Below, piece by piece: positions 24,395 to 33,259 of a DNA stretch of 38,534 bases. This DNA comes from SIG78 sp045533055. Its GTDB lineage: Bacteria; Verrucomicrobiota; Lentisphaeria; Victivallales; Victivallaceae. A model generated the notes under the pieces. That model saw only the letters and a program-made list of their open reading frames with translations, was not told the origin of the DNA and searched no databases. The stretch spans positions 1 to 38,534 of the forward strand of contig JAZSHD010000086.1 in the NCBI GenBank assembly GCA_045533055.1, read 5' to 3'. Made by a program: the position numbers and the translations under genes. How positions within the stretch are numbered: position 1 is the stretch's first letter; the number at the start of each line of letters is the position of its first letter.

Positions 24395-26124
24395 TATTTC
24401 ACCTGCTTTCTGACTTGTTCATCGAGGGCGGCTTCCAGATTTTTGTAATCTTCGGAGCCGACAACTTCATAGTTCCAGTCAATAAACTTCTGACGCAAGC
24501 TCTGGAACCAGCTGCGGGCGGTTTCTTTATCTTCAAAAGCAAATTCGCTGTCCAGCACATTCACCACTTTGTCAAAGGCGTAACGCTGGCGGTCGCAGCC
24601 GGTGGCACCATCGACTTTATCAAAGGTGTTCTGCTGCAAATATACATAGTCGAGGAATTCGCTCTTGAGGTAGATTATGTAGTCGGCAATGTCGGTACCG
24701 TCTTCGCCGATAACTTTCATCATCTGATTGACTTCGTTGCCCCGGCGGAGGATGTTGCGGGCACGCTCCAGCTTTTCGGCATCCACGACCGAAGTGTATT
24801 TGCTCCAGCTTTCCAGCGGGTTGATCGCCGGGAAACGGCGGGCATCGGAGCGTTCACGGGAAAGACCAAGGAAGGCACCGACCACTTTCAATGTAGCCTG
24901 AGTAACCGGTTCTTCAAAGTTACCGCCCGCCGGGGAAACCGATCCCCCGATGGTTACCGAACCAATGGAACCATCACGCAATTTCACCAGACCGGCACGC
25001 TCATAAAATGCGGCGATCAGACTTTCCAGATAAGCCGGGAAGGCTTCTTCGCCGGGAATTTCTTCCAACCGGCCGGACATTTCACGCAAAGCCTGTGCCC
25101 AGCGGGAGGTGGAGTCAGCAAGCATCAGCACATTCAAACCCATCTGCCGGTAGTACTCCGCAAGAGTTACCGCTGTATACACACTCGCTTCCCGGGCGGC
25201 GACCGGCATACTTGAAGTGTTGCAGATAATGATACTGCGGTCGATGAGAGTTCTGCCGGTGCGGGGGTCTTCCAGTTCCGGGAACTCCCGCAAAATTTCC
25301 ACCACTTCGCCCGCCCGTTCACCGCAAGCGGCAATGATCACTACATCAGCTTCGGCAAACTGGCTCAAGGCGTGCTGCAAAACGGTTTTGCCCGCCCCGA
25401 AAGGCCCGGGAGTACAGAAAGTCCCGCCGGTTGCCACCGGGAAAAATGTATCAATGATCCGCTGCTGGGTGATCATGGTTTCCTGCGGCAAAAGTTTTTC
25501 AGCATAAGCCGAAATCGGGATTTTCACCGGCCAGTGCTGAACCATAAAGATCTCTTTTTCCACGCCGTTGGCATCCACAGCTTTGGCGATCACATCTTTA
25601 AGGGTGTAGCTGCCGCTTCCGGCAACAAAGGTAAGTTTCCACTCGCCCTGAAAAGCAAAGGGCAGCATGATCCGGTGCTGGAAGATACCTTCCGGCACAG
25701 TCCCGATGGTATCCCCGGCAAGGAGGGTATCGCCCGCTTTGGCTACCGCTGTAAAATCCCACGCTTTTTCGTAATCCAAAGCGGCAAGGTAAACGCCCCG
25801 CTTGAGGAAAAATCCGCCCTGTTCGGCAAGTTCGTTCAAAGGGTTCTGCAAACCGTCGTAAACCTGGGTCAGCAGACCGGGGCCCAGTTCCACGCTCAAA
25901 AGTTCGCCGGTAAATTCGACTTCGTCGCCCTCTTTCAAGCCGTTGGTGCTTTCAAAGACCTGCATATCGGCACGGTTGTTGCGTACCCGGATAACTTCGC
26001 ACTTGAGCTTGACATCGCCGGCGATGGCGTATGCCACTTCGTTCTGGGTAACATTGTCGGGGAATTCTACGGTCAGGATATTGCCGTTGACTCCGACGAT
26101 CCGACCTTTCTGTGTATCCAGCAT
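24394..26124 (-). CDS. atpA: V-type ATPase subunit A (catalytic)
   Basis: A 576-residue protein. Walker A is G240-P-F-G-A-G-K-T247; the catalytic GERAGEVVE follows, then VLMLADSTSRWAQALREMSGRL and a PAGGNFEEPVT block. The nonhomologous insert at about 110-200 typical of V/A-type A subunits is present. It hydrolyses or makes ATP at the A/B interfaces. CGGAG precedes the start. Length normal. Confidence 0.97.
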   Translation of the reverse strand: MLDTQKGRIVGVNGNILTVEFPDNVTQNEVAYAIAGDVKLKCEVIRVRNNRADMQVFESTNGLKEGDEVEFTGELLSVELGPGLLTQVYDGLQNPLNELAEQGGFFLKRGVYLAALDYEKAWDFTAVAKAGDTLLAGDTIGTVPEGIFQHRIMLPFAFQGEWKLTFVAGSGSYTLKDVIAKAVDANGVEKEIFMVQHWPVKIPISAYAEKLLPQETMITQQRIIDTFFPVATGGTFCTPGPFGAGKTVLQHALSQFAEADVVIIAACGERAGEVVEILREFPELEDPRTGRTLIDRSIIICNTSSMPVAAREASVYTAVTLAEYYRQMGLNVLMLADSTSRWAQALREMSGRLEEIPGEEAFPAYLESLIAAFYERAGLVKLRDGSIGSVTIGGSVSPAGGNFEEPVTQATLKVVGAFLGLSRERSDARRFPAINPLESWSKYTSVVDAEKLERARNILRRGNEVNQMMKVIGEDGTDIADYIIYLKSEFLDYVYLQQNTFDKVDGATGCDRQRYAFDKVVNVLDSEFAFEDKETARSWFQSLRQKFIDWNYEVVGSEDYKNLEAALDEQVRKQVK

Positions 26125-26172
26125 TATTTTTTCTCCGTTCTATTGAGGCAAATATTTTAAAATCTTTATTGC

Positions 26173-26706
26173 TTACTCTGCCATGACCGCATTAAGGATA
26201 TTTTCCAACGCAGCGTTGCCTTTTTCCGGCGTGCGATCAATGTATTTACTTAAAATAGCGATTTTTATGCGGTAAAACGCCAGTGCCGTAAAATCAGTGT
26301 AGTGTCCGGCACCGAAATTATCCAACACATTCCAACGCAGCCGGTCAAGGATCTTTTCTGCTTCCAGCAAATCAGGATTGTTGAACGCTTGAGCTGCTGC
26401 AGCGGCGATCTCTGAATAAAAATCCGGATTGCTGCGTTTGAAATCCCCCGCATCGGAACGCACTTTTTTGCGTAGATCCAAAAGAGTGTTCCGCAGGGAA
26501 GTTTCAAAGTCATAGAATTTTTTCACCGCTTCGGGGAAATGGGCGGTTTCTTCCGTATACAGCTCGACTTTCTGCAAAAGCTCCGCCGTTACCGCATCGG
26601 TCAAACGGGCGGCATCGGCATCAAAAGCGTCAAGACTCATGGCAGGTTTTTCGCCGAAAAACTGCATGGGCAGCGTTCCGGCAAAGTATGTGTATTCTTT
26701 AGCCAT
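26173..26706 (-). CDS. DUF2764-like V-ATPase operon protein (probable subunit C analogue)
   Basis: A 177-residue helical protein. The start at 26706 is chosen for AGGAAA upstream rather than TTG 26709. It has KEYTYFAGTLPMQFFGEKPAMS at the start and EKILDRLRWNVLDNFGAGHYTDF. DUF2764 genes lie between E and A in the V-ATPase operons of Chlamydiae, spirochaetes and Bacteroidetes. They replace the C (d) subunit that joins rotor and ring, which is otherwise missing here; that role is inference from position. Confidence 0.8.
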   Translation of the reverse strand: MAKEYTYFAGTLPMQFFGEKPAMSLDAFDADAARLTDAVTAELLQKVELYTEETAHFPEAVKKFYDFETSLRNTLLDLRKKVRSDAGDFKRSNPDFYSEIAAAAAQAFNNPDLLEAEKILDRLRWNVLDNFGAGHYTDFTALAFYRIKIAILSKYIDRTPEKGNAALENILNAVMAE

Positions 26707-26726
26707 CAACTGTTTCCTGCTTTTAA

Positions 26727-27362
26727 TCAGTTAGCTTCCGCAGTGATCACTGCACTGACCCGGCTGCCGGCATATTCGCAAACCATTTCAGTAAGGGCGG
26801 CATCGGAGAGGTCAAAAAATACCTGATCGCCCTCCACGCTGATCTTCAGACCACGCCCGGCGGCGGAGTTGGGGAACACGGAAATTTTGCTGACCATATC
26901 CGCCCCCACAGCGGCAGTAAGTTTCTGCACCAGTTCTTCGCACTTGGCAGGGGCAACCATAACTTCCAGCGTACCGGCGGCACTTTTAGCCGGATCGCTC
27001 AAAACTGTTTTGGCTATATCGGCAACCAGACCTGCCATAAAATCAGCACTCAAGGCTTCGTCCAAACGGTTGCGGGTGATAGCTTCGAGGCGTTTTTTCA
27101 GCTCGCTTTTCAAATCCAGCAATATATCCCGTGCCGCCTGACGGATGGCACTTTCGGAGCGTTTTTTCAACGCTTCGGCATCGCTTTCGGCACTGCTGCG
27201 GATTTTGGCAGCCTCGTCTTGGGCGGCGGCGACGATAGCTTCCGCCTCTTTTTTGGCGGCAGCGAGCATTTCGTCACGCTCGGCGGCAGCTTTTTCGATA
27301 CCGTTGCGGTGGATTTTTTCCAACAAACTCTGCAATTCTTCAGCCATATCAAATTCTTTCAT
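26727..27362 (-). CDS. atpE: V-type ATPase subunit E (peripheral stalk)
   Basis: A 211-residue protein. Residues 8-120 are a charged Ala-rich coiled coil (AAAERDEMLAAAKKEAEAIV) and 120-211 a globular tail, the E-subunit plan. Forms the peripheral stalk. ATG 27362 is used; ATG 27347 (MAEELQ) is an alternative, since neither has a strong ribosome-binding site. First gene of the operon. A TATAAT lies at 27386-27381 on the minus strand, without a good -35. No separate G/H gene is seen. Confidence 0.88.
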   Translation of the reverse strand: MKEFDMAEELQSLLEKIHRNGIEKAAAERDEMLAAAKKEAEAIVAAAQDEAAKIRSSAESDAEALKKRSESAIRQAARDILLDLKSELKKRLEAITRNRLDEALSADFMAGLVADIAKTVLSDPAKSAAGTLEVMVAPAKCEELVQKLTAAVGADMVSKISVFPNSAAGRGLKISVEGDQVFFDLSDAALTEMVCEYAGSRVSAVITAEAN

Positions 27363-27443
27363 AATTTACTGGTTAAACTAATTATATATAAATACTTAAA
27401 TAATATACTCCACAATATCGGATTTTGCAAGTTGGCACCAAAC

Positions 27444-27476
27444 AAAAAAACACCCGGAAAAAATACTCCGGGCGTG
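27444..27476 (-). terminator. Terminator after the CBM9-like protein gene
   Basis: Minus strand CCCGGA (27476-side stem at 27472-27467 reads as CCCGGA) pairs with TCCGGG (27458-27453) and is followed by TGTTTTTTT (27452-27444). It ends the gene stopping at 27489. Confidence 0.8.
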
Positions 27477-27488
27477 AATTTTTGCAGC

Positions 27489-30473
27489 TTATTTATTGCG
27501 GATTATCGCCGCTGAATATCCTTCGGGGATCCTTATTTGTGCATAGCGTCTTTTGCCTCTGACGATTACCGGAACTTTATACTTGGTGTCTTCTCTGCCG
27601 GTGCGGTCAAAAATATGCACGGTGAACTTTGAATCATCGCCCCAGCCGAAGTTGCCGCTGGTGTTGGTGAGGATCCGCTCTTTGCCGATGATATACCCTT
27701 TGCCCAGAACTATGGGCGTGGTGGGGTACATCTTGCTGGTCAAAGTGGGGTGCTCCCCGGCGGTGTGGCGGTAAAAATAGTACAAACAGCCGTAATCCAG
27801 AGCTTTGAGCATATCTTTGTAGGCGTCAACACTGTTGCGTACCGTCAGGTGATCGCCCAGCGATATTGGCGTATAGAGCAAGCTGCGGGTCAGATTGGTT
27901 ATGCTGGCGGTTTCCACAAAGCGGATGGTTTTAAGTTTCCGCATTTTTTCAGTGAAAGGTGAACCGTTGCCCACCAGCAGTCCGTTGCCCCGCTTGATAA
28001 GTTTTTTTGCCGTGTTCACCCGGAATTCTTCGGTCAGAAGCGGCACATTGCTGATCTTGCGTTTGAGCTTATGGGTTTTGCTGTCGATTTCGCCGGAGAG
28101 TTTATCCCAGTATTTATCCGAATAGCTGAACAAAAGTTTGGAATACTCCATTTCGTCCCAGTAAATGGCATCGGCTCCATGCTTGAACCGCAGCTCCAGA
28201 AGTTCATCCTGCACAGCAGCAAATTTGCTGCCGCTGTACGGTACATACAACGGGTAAAGTCCGCCCCGGTAGTCGGCGTGTTTGCCGGCACCATCAATGA
28301 GGGCAGCATCACCGTAAAGCTCTTTATCGCCCTTGCCGTTGGAAATAAAACAGTGGTAATAGGGCAGAACTTTAAGCTCCGGCTTGACCGTTTTAAGCTT
28401 CTTTATCGTATCACTCCAAAACGATACATCGGTTTGAGCGTACTTGGTACCATGCCGTGCCATGCCGCCTTTTGCCCCCAGCGTGCCATAATCAAAGGGT
28501 ACACTTAAAGCGGCAATGTTGTAATCGCAGAATCGCATGCGTTTTTTCAGAAACTCCATTGATTCCCGGGTGCGGGTGCTGAAAAATCCGCCGGGACCGG
28601 GAATCGTGAAGTTCACTTCCCACGCCTTGCGTATGCGGTTGATAAAAAGCCAGTAGTCGGCGTATTCCAGCGGGTAAAGTTCCACAGCAACTTCCAGCGT
28701 GCGTCTGGGAGTCAGCACCAGGTGATTGTTGTTTACACCAATAACATTACCGAAGCGGAAAAAATAACTTTGGCACTGGGTCACATCGTCCCCCGCCGCC
28801 AGCCCGATACCGCACGCCTGACCGGTTGCCAATACTGCCGGGTGTGCCGGTTCCCGGGTCTGCAATCTTTTGCCCATTGCCGGATAACCGCAAACCCACG
28901 CTTTCTGCATATTTTTGACCTGTATGCTGTGCTTATACATCACCGGCAGATCCTTGTCGGTCAAGTTGGTGATTTTATCCTTTACAATAATATGGTCGGC
29001 AAGTTTTTCCACAGTACGCTCCACGGTAAAATCCCGGCTCTTGAGCATGGCTTTACCATTTTTAAGCGTTACAATGCCATCGCCCCTGCCGCCAAACTTT
29101 GCCCACGCCGGTTTGAGGGTGGAAAATTCGCTGACCAGATCATATTTTATATCAATAAGTTTGATTTCCACGCCGCCATTACCGGTCAGTTTGGCTTGAT
29201 ACTGGACTTTTTCATTGAGACATGGGTCAATAAGAGGCAGTTTGCCTTTGGGTGCCGGTTTCAAAGTCGAGCGTAACGGCTGATAGATTTCGCCCGAAAG
29301 CTGAAAACTGCACTTGAGGTCGTTATCTTTTATGGGAGTATACACGATTTCCAGCGATTTCTTGCCGCTTATATCAAAAACATATTCGCAGGGGTCGATC
29401 TCGCTGCCCGCACTGTAAAAAGCCGGGTAGTTTTTGCCGGCAAGATTGCCGTAGGTGACAAACCATTTGTCCTGACTGCCGGTAATCCCCAGATTGCTTC
29501 TGCCGAACTGGATGGTTTTATCCCGGTTCAGACAATCTTTGATTGTCAGCCGTTTGCCGTCGAGCAAAACTTGCATAACGCGGGTTCCACCGTGGAACCG
29601 TTTGTTTTTGCCCTCCAATGCCGCCCGGAGTTTGAGGGTACGCACCTTGGGGGCAATATTTTCCGGAAGCTCAAAAACAACTTTTCTCTTGTTTTCGGTC
29701 AAAGTATAAACCTTTGAAGAATAGAGCGTTTCCACCGCCAGAGCATTGCGGTCAAAAGTGCCGTCGGCTCCGGCAAAAACGCCTTCCAGCAATCTGCCGA
29801 TGTTCCACGGCTTGCCCCGGCTCTGCAAATTGCTTGCCGTAAAAATGCTTTCCTGATTGGCACCGTCGGAGTCGCTCAACAATATATCGAACCGGAACCG
29901 GTCATGTTTTTTGGGGGCTTTGCCCAACATGCTCCACGGGATCGCCGCCTCCAGCTTATAGCCGTTGGCTGTGCGTTTGGCTCCGATGCGGATGCCGGAA
30001 GGGTCTTTGTTCACCGGAGCAAAAACCACCGCTTCGGGAGCGATATTGTTAAAGTTCCCCGGCGAAAAGATGAAACACCAGAGATTTTTATTTACCCGTT
30101 TGGCAGTGTAAGGGTATTGCACAGCCAGCATAACATGGTCGCCTTTCCAGAGATCCTGCCCGTAGTTGGATTGATCGACCTTATCGTCGCAAACATCGGC
30201 AGCAAGGTATAAGTTGGCATTATCATAGCCGATGACCGCTGTTCCGGAGTGGCTTTTTGCCCCCCGCCATGCGTTTTTACCGTAATAGAGCTGTTGAGCC
30301 GAGTTGAATTTTATTGATCCGGCCAGTTGAGCCATGCGTTCCATGGAGCCATCCACTTCCGGCGGCGGGTCGCCCACAAATGCCACTGGTTTGATATTAT
30401 CCCCGGCAGCAAATGCCGACAATGCCGCCAGCAAAGCCAGACTCAAAAAAGATTTTTTCAGAAAATCAATCAT
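27489..30473 (-). CDS. Secreted CBM9-like/TIM-barrel glycosidase-like protein
   Basis: A 994-residue protein with AAAGG upstream. Residues 1-23 are a signal peptide (MIDFLKKSFLSLALLAALSAFAA). About 28-235 is a carbohydrate-binding domain of the CBM9/DOMON-like type (VDGSMERMAQLAG, NLYLAADVCDD, LEAAIPWSMLG). About 240-620 is beta-rich, with a supersandwich-like segment (FTVERTVEKLADHIIVKDKITNL). About 640-930 looks like a TIM barrel, with GADAIYWDEMEYS a likely active-site strand. The C-terminal 60 residues are beta-rich. The GH family is not recognised. It is not part of the tRNA-Ser element. A terminator follows. It probably acts on polysaccharide outside the cytoplasm. Confidence 0.7.
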   Translation of the reverse strand: MIDFLKKSFLSLALLAALSAFAAGDNIKPVAFVGDPPPEVDGSMERMAQLAGSIKFNSAQQLYYGKNAWRGAKSHSGTAVIGYDNANLYLAADVCDDKVDQSNYGQDLWKGDHVMLAVQYPYTAKRVNKNLWCFIFSPGNFNNIAPEAVVFAPVNKDPSGIRIGAKRTANGYKLEAAIPWSMLGKAPKKHDRFRFDILLSDSDGANQESIFTASNLQSRGKPWNIGRLLEGVFAGADGTFDRNALAVETLYSSKVYTLTENKRKVVFELPENIAPKVRTLKLRAALEGKNKRFHGGTRVMQVLLDGKRLTIKDCLNRDKTIQFGRSNLGITGSQDKWFVTYGNLAGKNYPAFYSAGSEIDPCEYVFDISGKKSLEIVYTPIKDNDLKCSFQLSGEIYQPLRSTLKPAPKGKLPLIDPCLNEKVQYQAKLTGNGGVEIKLIDIKYDLVSEFSTLKPAWAKFGGRGDGIVTLKNGKAMLKSRDFTVERTVEKLADHIIVKDKITNLTDKDLPVMYKHSIQVKNMQKAWVCGYPAMGKRLQTREPAHPAVLATGQACGIGLAAGDDVTQCQSYFFRFGNVIGVNNNHLVLTPRRTLEVAVELYPLEYADYWLFINRIRKAWEVNFTIPGPGGFFSTRTRESMEFLKKRMRFCDYNIAALSVPFDYGTLGAKGGMARHGTKYAQTDVSFWSDTIKKLKTVKPELKVLPYYHCFISNGKGDKELYGDAALIDGAGKHADYRGGLYPLYVPYSGSKFAAVQDELLELRFKHGADAIYWDEMEYSKLLFSYSDKYWDKLSGEIDSKTHKLKRKISNVPLLTEEFRVNTAKKLIKRGNGLLVGNGSPFTEKMRKLKTIRFVETASITNLTRSLLYTPISLGDHLTVRNSVDAYKDMLKALDYGCLYYFYRHTAGEHPTLTSKMYPTTPIVLGKGYIIGKERILTNTSGNFGWGDDSKFTVHIFDRTGREDTKYKVPVIVRGKRRYAQIRIPEGYSAAIIRNK

Positions 30474-30502
30474 AGCTATTTACCTTTTATTCAAATACTT
30501 AT

Positions 30503-30537
30503 AAAAAAAGCCCACATACCTTTCGGCACGCAGGCTT
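30503..30537 (-). terminator. Terminator after the TIGR04073-like gene
   Basis: Minus strand: 13-bp stem (30537-30525 with 30520-30508, several G-U pairs), GAAA loop, then a T-run (A7 at 30503-30509). It separates the gene from the downstream 994-residue protein gene. Confidence 0.85.
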
Positions 30538-30555
30538 GCAATACTCTAAACTCTG

Positions 30556-30972
30556 TCAGTCAACAATGACCGAATCGTCGTAGAAGAATCCCCACGGGTT
30601 GTGTTCCAAATCCATCACCCATGCCGGACGCATCATGGGCCCGTATCCCCAGCCGTAATCATCCGGGTCGTCGGTACAGCCGGGCAGCGGCATCGGGAAG
30701 GTGATAATATCAGCCACGCCCACGCAAACCCGGGCAATGGTAAAGCAGACCCCACGCAGCACCCCGTAGGTAATGCCGGGAATGGAACCCATATTCTGAT
30801 TGACATCATAAGGCTGCTTCAAAAGTTCCAGCGGACCGAATGCCACATTGGCAATACCCCGACCCAGTTTGGTCAGCGGACCGGAACCATCATATTCATC
30901 GTAAGCGGCAACCGGGGCGGTGAACGCCGCAAGCATAAACACGACCAAAAGCATCTTGAATGTTTTTTTCAT
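30556..30972 (-). CDS. Exosortase-associated TIGR04073-like secreted protein
   Basis: A 138-residue protein starting at ATG 30972 (GTG 30975 also in frame), with GGA 9 bases upstream. Signal peptide to about residue 23 (MLLVVFMLAAFTAPVAA). The mature part reads GPLTKLGRGIANVAFGPLELLKQP, then GITYGVLRGVCFTIARVCVGVADIITFPMP, matching the small TIGR04073 proteins of Verrucomicrobia and Lentisphaerae: two glycine-zipper-like amphipathic segments ending in a TFP motif. They are linked by genome context to exosortase systems; no exosortase is seen here. Function unknown. Confidence 0.75.
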   Translation of the reverse strand: MKKTFKMLLVVFMLAAFTAPVAAYDEYDGSGPLTKLGRGIANVAFGPLELLKQPYDVNQNMGSIPGITYGVLRGVCFTIARVCVGVADIITFPMPLPGCTDDPDDYGWGYGPMMRPAWVMDLEHNPWGFFYDDSVIVD

Positions 30973-31069
30973 CACTAAATTTCCTTTGTTTCAACATACC
31001 CGGAAAAACAAAAATACCTCTTCCGGCTGATTTTAATAAAATATTCACGCCTACAATATAAACACCATA

Positions 31070-31107
31070 TTGCAAAAAAGCAAGAGCAAAACAGAGTTTT
31101 TTTGCAA
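31070..31107. other. Hairpin TTGCAAAAAA/TTTTTTGCAA in queF leader
   Basis: A 10-bp inverted repeat (31070-31079 and 31098-31107) in the 231-base gap between divergent genes. A second, AACAGG/CCTGTT (31129-31134, 31145-31150), lies just before a possible -10 TATATT (31157-31162). They could be regulatory; no preQ1 riboswitch was recognised. Confidence 0.4.
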
Positions 31108-31203
31108 CTTTCAGAAAAAAAAGTCTTTAACAGGCGGTTTTTTTCCTGTTTTGTGCTATATTTAGATTAGTAAAATACAAACAATCAAAAAAAGGAGCTG
31201 TTA

Positions 31204-31638
31204 ATGAGCGACAATAAAAGTGCCGATCGGTTGAAAGGTCTGACATTGTTGAGTGCCAACGAACGGCGTTATCCGCAAAAGCCGGAAGATGCAAGGTTGG
31301 AGACCTTTGAAAACCTTTATCCCGAAAACGACTACATCATAACCTTTGACTGTCCGGAGTACACCAGCTTGTGCCCCGTGACCGGTCAGCCCGATTTCGG
31401 CCATATCATTATAAGATATATTGCCGATAAACGGTGCATCGAAAGCAAATCGCTTAAACTCTATTTGTTCAGTTTCCGCAACACCCCCACTTTCCACGAA
31501 GAATCGGTGAACCGGATCCTTAAAGATATTGTTCAAGCATGCAATCCCCGCAAAGCCGAAGTTGTGGGCTTGTTCCGTCCACGGGGCGGTATTGCCATAA
31601 ATGTCAAAGCCACTTTTGGAGGTAAAATAGATGAGTGA
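31204..31638 (+). CDS. queF: NADPH-dependent preQ0 reductase QueF
   Basis: A 144-residue protein with AAGGAG 6 bases upstream. It reduces preQ0 (7-cyano-7-deazaguanine) to preQ1 for queuosine in tRNA. The short, unimodular form is complete: C57 and D64 in SLCPVTGQPDFG are the nucleophile and acid, ESKSLKLYLFSFRN is the QueF signature, followed by FHEE (H98, E99). Length is typical for the short QueF class. It overlaps argJ by eight bases, so the two are coupled. Other queuosine genes are not in the window. Confidence 0.97.
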   Translation: MSDNKSADRLKGLTLLSANERRYPQKPEDARLETFENLYPENDYIITFDCPEYTSLCPVTGQPDFGHIIIRYIADKRCIESKSLKLYLFSFRNTPTFHEESVNRILKDIVQACNPRKAEVVGLFRPRGGIAINVKATFGGKIDE

Positions 31639-32860
31639 GATCAAATTTATTGAAAATGGTTCCGTTACCAGCGTGCCCGGATTCAAGGCAAGCGGTATAA
31701 CCTGCGGACTTAAAAAATCCGGCAATCCGGATATGGCACTGGTCTTTGCCGAAAAACCCGCCAACTTTGCCGGGGTCTTCACCAGCTGCGTATTTGCCGC
31801 TGCTCCCGTAAGAGTTTGTCAGAAAAAGGTGCGCTCTTCTGCCGCTGCTCAAGCCTTTATCATCAACTCCGGCAACGCCAACGCCTGTACCGGAACTTCC
31901 GGTCTTGCCAATGCCGAAAAGATGTGTGCCTTGACTGCTGCCGGATTGAACATCGCTCCCGAAAGCGTTTTGGTAGCCTCCACCGGCCGCATCGGCGTAC
32001 AAATGCCCATGGATATTATCGAAAAAGGCATCAAACTTGCGGTCAGCGGTCTTGCTGCCGACGGCGGCAATCAGGCGGCACAAGCCATCATGACCACCGA
32101 TACTGTGCCCAAAGCGGCTGCCGTTTCTGTGGAAATCAATGGCAAAACCGTTACCATCGGTGCCATCTGCAAAGGCGTGGGCATGATCGACCCGCACATG
32201 ACGGTTGCCCCTCACGCCACCATGATCTGCTGCATCACCACCGATGCAAAGTGCGACAATGCTCTTCTCGAAAAACTCCTTGCCGGCAATGCCGACAACA
32301 GTTTCAACCGCATCACCGTTGATGGCGACATGAGCACCAACGATACTTGCGTGATCTTTGCCAATGGCGATTCCGGCGTAACTCTGGAAGAAAATTCTGC
32401 CGCTGCCGATATTTTCAAAGCCGCTTTGCTTGCCCTGATGCAGAACCTTGCCCGCAAGCAGGTCATGGATGGCGAAGGTGCCACCAAATTCGTTGCCATC
32501 GAAGTCGATGGTGCCCCGGATACCGAAAGTGCCAAACGCCTTGCCGAAGCCGTCGCCAACAGCCTCTTGTGCAAAACCGCATGGTTCGGATGCGACCCCA
32601 ACTGGGGACGCATCGTTGCCGCATTGGGTTATGCCGGAGTCAAGTTCGATCCCGATAAAGTCGATGTGTTCTACGACGACAAGATCGTAGTCAGCAAGGG
32701 TGGAGATGCCGGAACTCCCGAAAAAGAGCTTGCTCAAATCCTGCAAAATAGAGAGTTTACGGTAAAGGTGCATCTCAATCAGGGCAAGGGTGAGTATTGG
32801 GTCTGGACAAGCGACGTCTCCTACGAATATGTAAAGATCAACGCCGAATACCATACTTGA
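31631..32860 (+). CDS. argJ: Arginine biosynthesis bifunctional protein ArgJ
   Basis: A 409-residue protein. ArgJ (ornithine acetyltransferase, possibly also N-acetylglutamate synthase) moves acetyl from N-acetylornithine to glutamate. The self-cleavage site is A196-T197 in APHATMICC, where Thr becomes the nucleophile of the beta chain. Other signatures: INSGNANACTG, NRITVDGDMSTNDT and GCDPNWGRIVAALGYAG. GGAGG lies 8 bases upstream inside queF; ATGAGTGA gives an eight-base overlap. No other arg gene adjoins. Cytoplasmic. Confidence 0.97.
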   Translation: MSEIKFIENGSVTSVPGFKASGITCGLKKSGNPDMALVFAEKPANFAGVFTSCVFAAAPVRVCQKKVRSSAAAQAFIINSGNANACTGTSGLANAEKMCALTAAGLNIAPESVLVASTGRIGVQMPMDIIEKGIKLAVSGLAADGGNQAAQAIMTTDTVPKAAAVSVEINGKTVTIGAICKGVGMIDPHMTVAPHATMICCITTDAKCDNALLEKLLAGNADNSFNRITVDGDMSTNDTCVIFANGDSGVTLEENSAAADIFKAALLALMQNLARKQVMDGEGATKFVAIEVDGAPDTESAKRLAEAVANSLLCKTAWFGCDPNWGRIVAALGYAGVKFDPDKVDVFYDDKIVVSKGGDAGTPEKELAQILQNREFTVKVHLNQGKGEYWVWTSDVSYEYVKINAEYHT

Positions 32861-32900
32861 GGCAAGCAATCTTGCGGGAAATCTCGTGCCTTGCTGCGGC

Positions 32901-33196
32901 GAACCGTTCGGCTTGTCACGGCGTAGTGAAACGAAGCCGGATCGAGTACGAAGGTACACTCCCTCTTGTAAAACTCGCCAGCTGCTCGCAATATTGCTTG
33001 CCATGGTGTTGTGTAGCGACGAACCGTTCGGCTTGTCACGGCGTAGTGTACGAAGACGGATCGAGTACGAAGGTATGCCTTGTCACGGCGTAGTGTAACG
33101 AAGCCGGATCCCCCGGCTCGATCCTTGTAAAACTCGCCAGCTGCTCGCAATATTGCTTGCCATGGCGTTGTGTAGCGAAGACGGATTCGCCTGCGG
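32901..33196 (+). repeat. Composite dispersed repeat cluster with two near-tandem copies
   Basis: Module A (gcttgtcacggcgtagtg and following) occurs at 32911-32956, 33031-33075 and 33078-33110. Module B (cttgtaaaactcgccagctg and on) occurs at 32965-33020 and 33124-33180. The first A+B set repeats with 120-bp period (gaaccgttcg at 32901 and 33021). The same modules lie inverted at 20.0-20.2 kb. It fills the argJ to FAD-oxidoreductase gap. A core gcaatattgc palindrome is in each B. Confidence 0.85.
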
Positions 33197-33259
33197 GAGT
33201 TTGTTCCTTCTGGTGCAGAGGGCGGCAGATTTTCCCGCATTACATTGGAGATTTATATT

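Noticed and set aside
23366..24448. 360-residue plus-strand frame antisense to atpB
   Set aside because: Composition is a shadow of the atpB reading; no recognisable domain or start signal.
30973..31203. preQ1 riboswitch upstream of queF
   Set aside because: No preQ1 aptamer-like arrangement was recognised; only A/T-rich hairpins.
31604..33004. 466-residue minus-strand open frame
   Set aside because: Antisense to argJ and the repeat cluster; no domain and no ribosome-binding site. ArgJ on plus is unmistakable.
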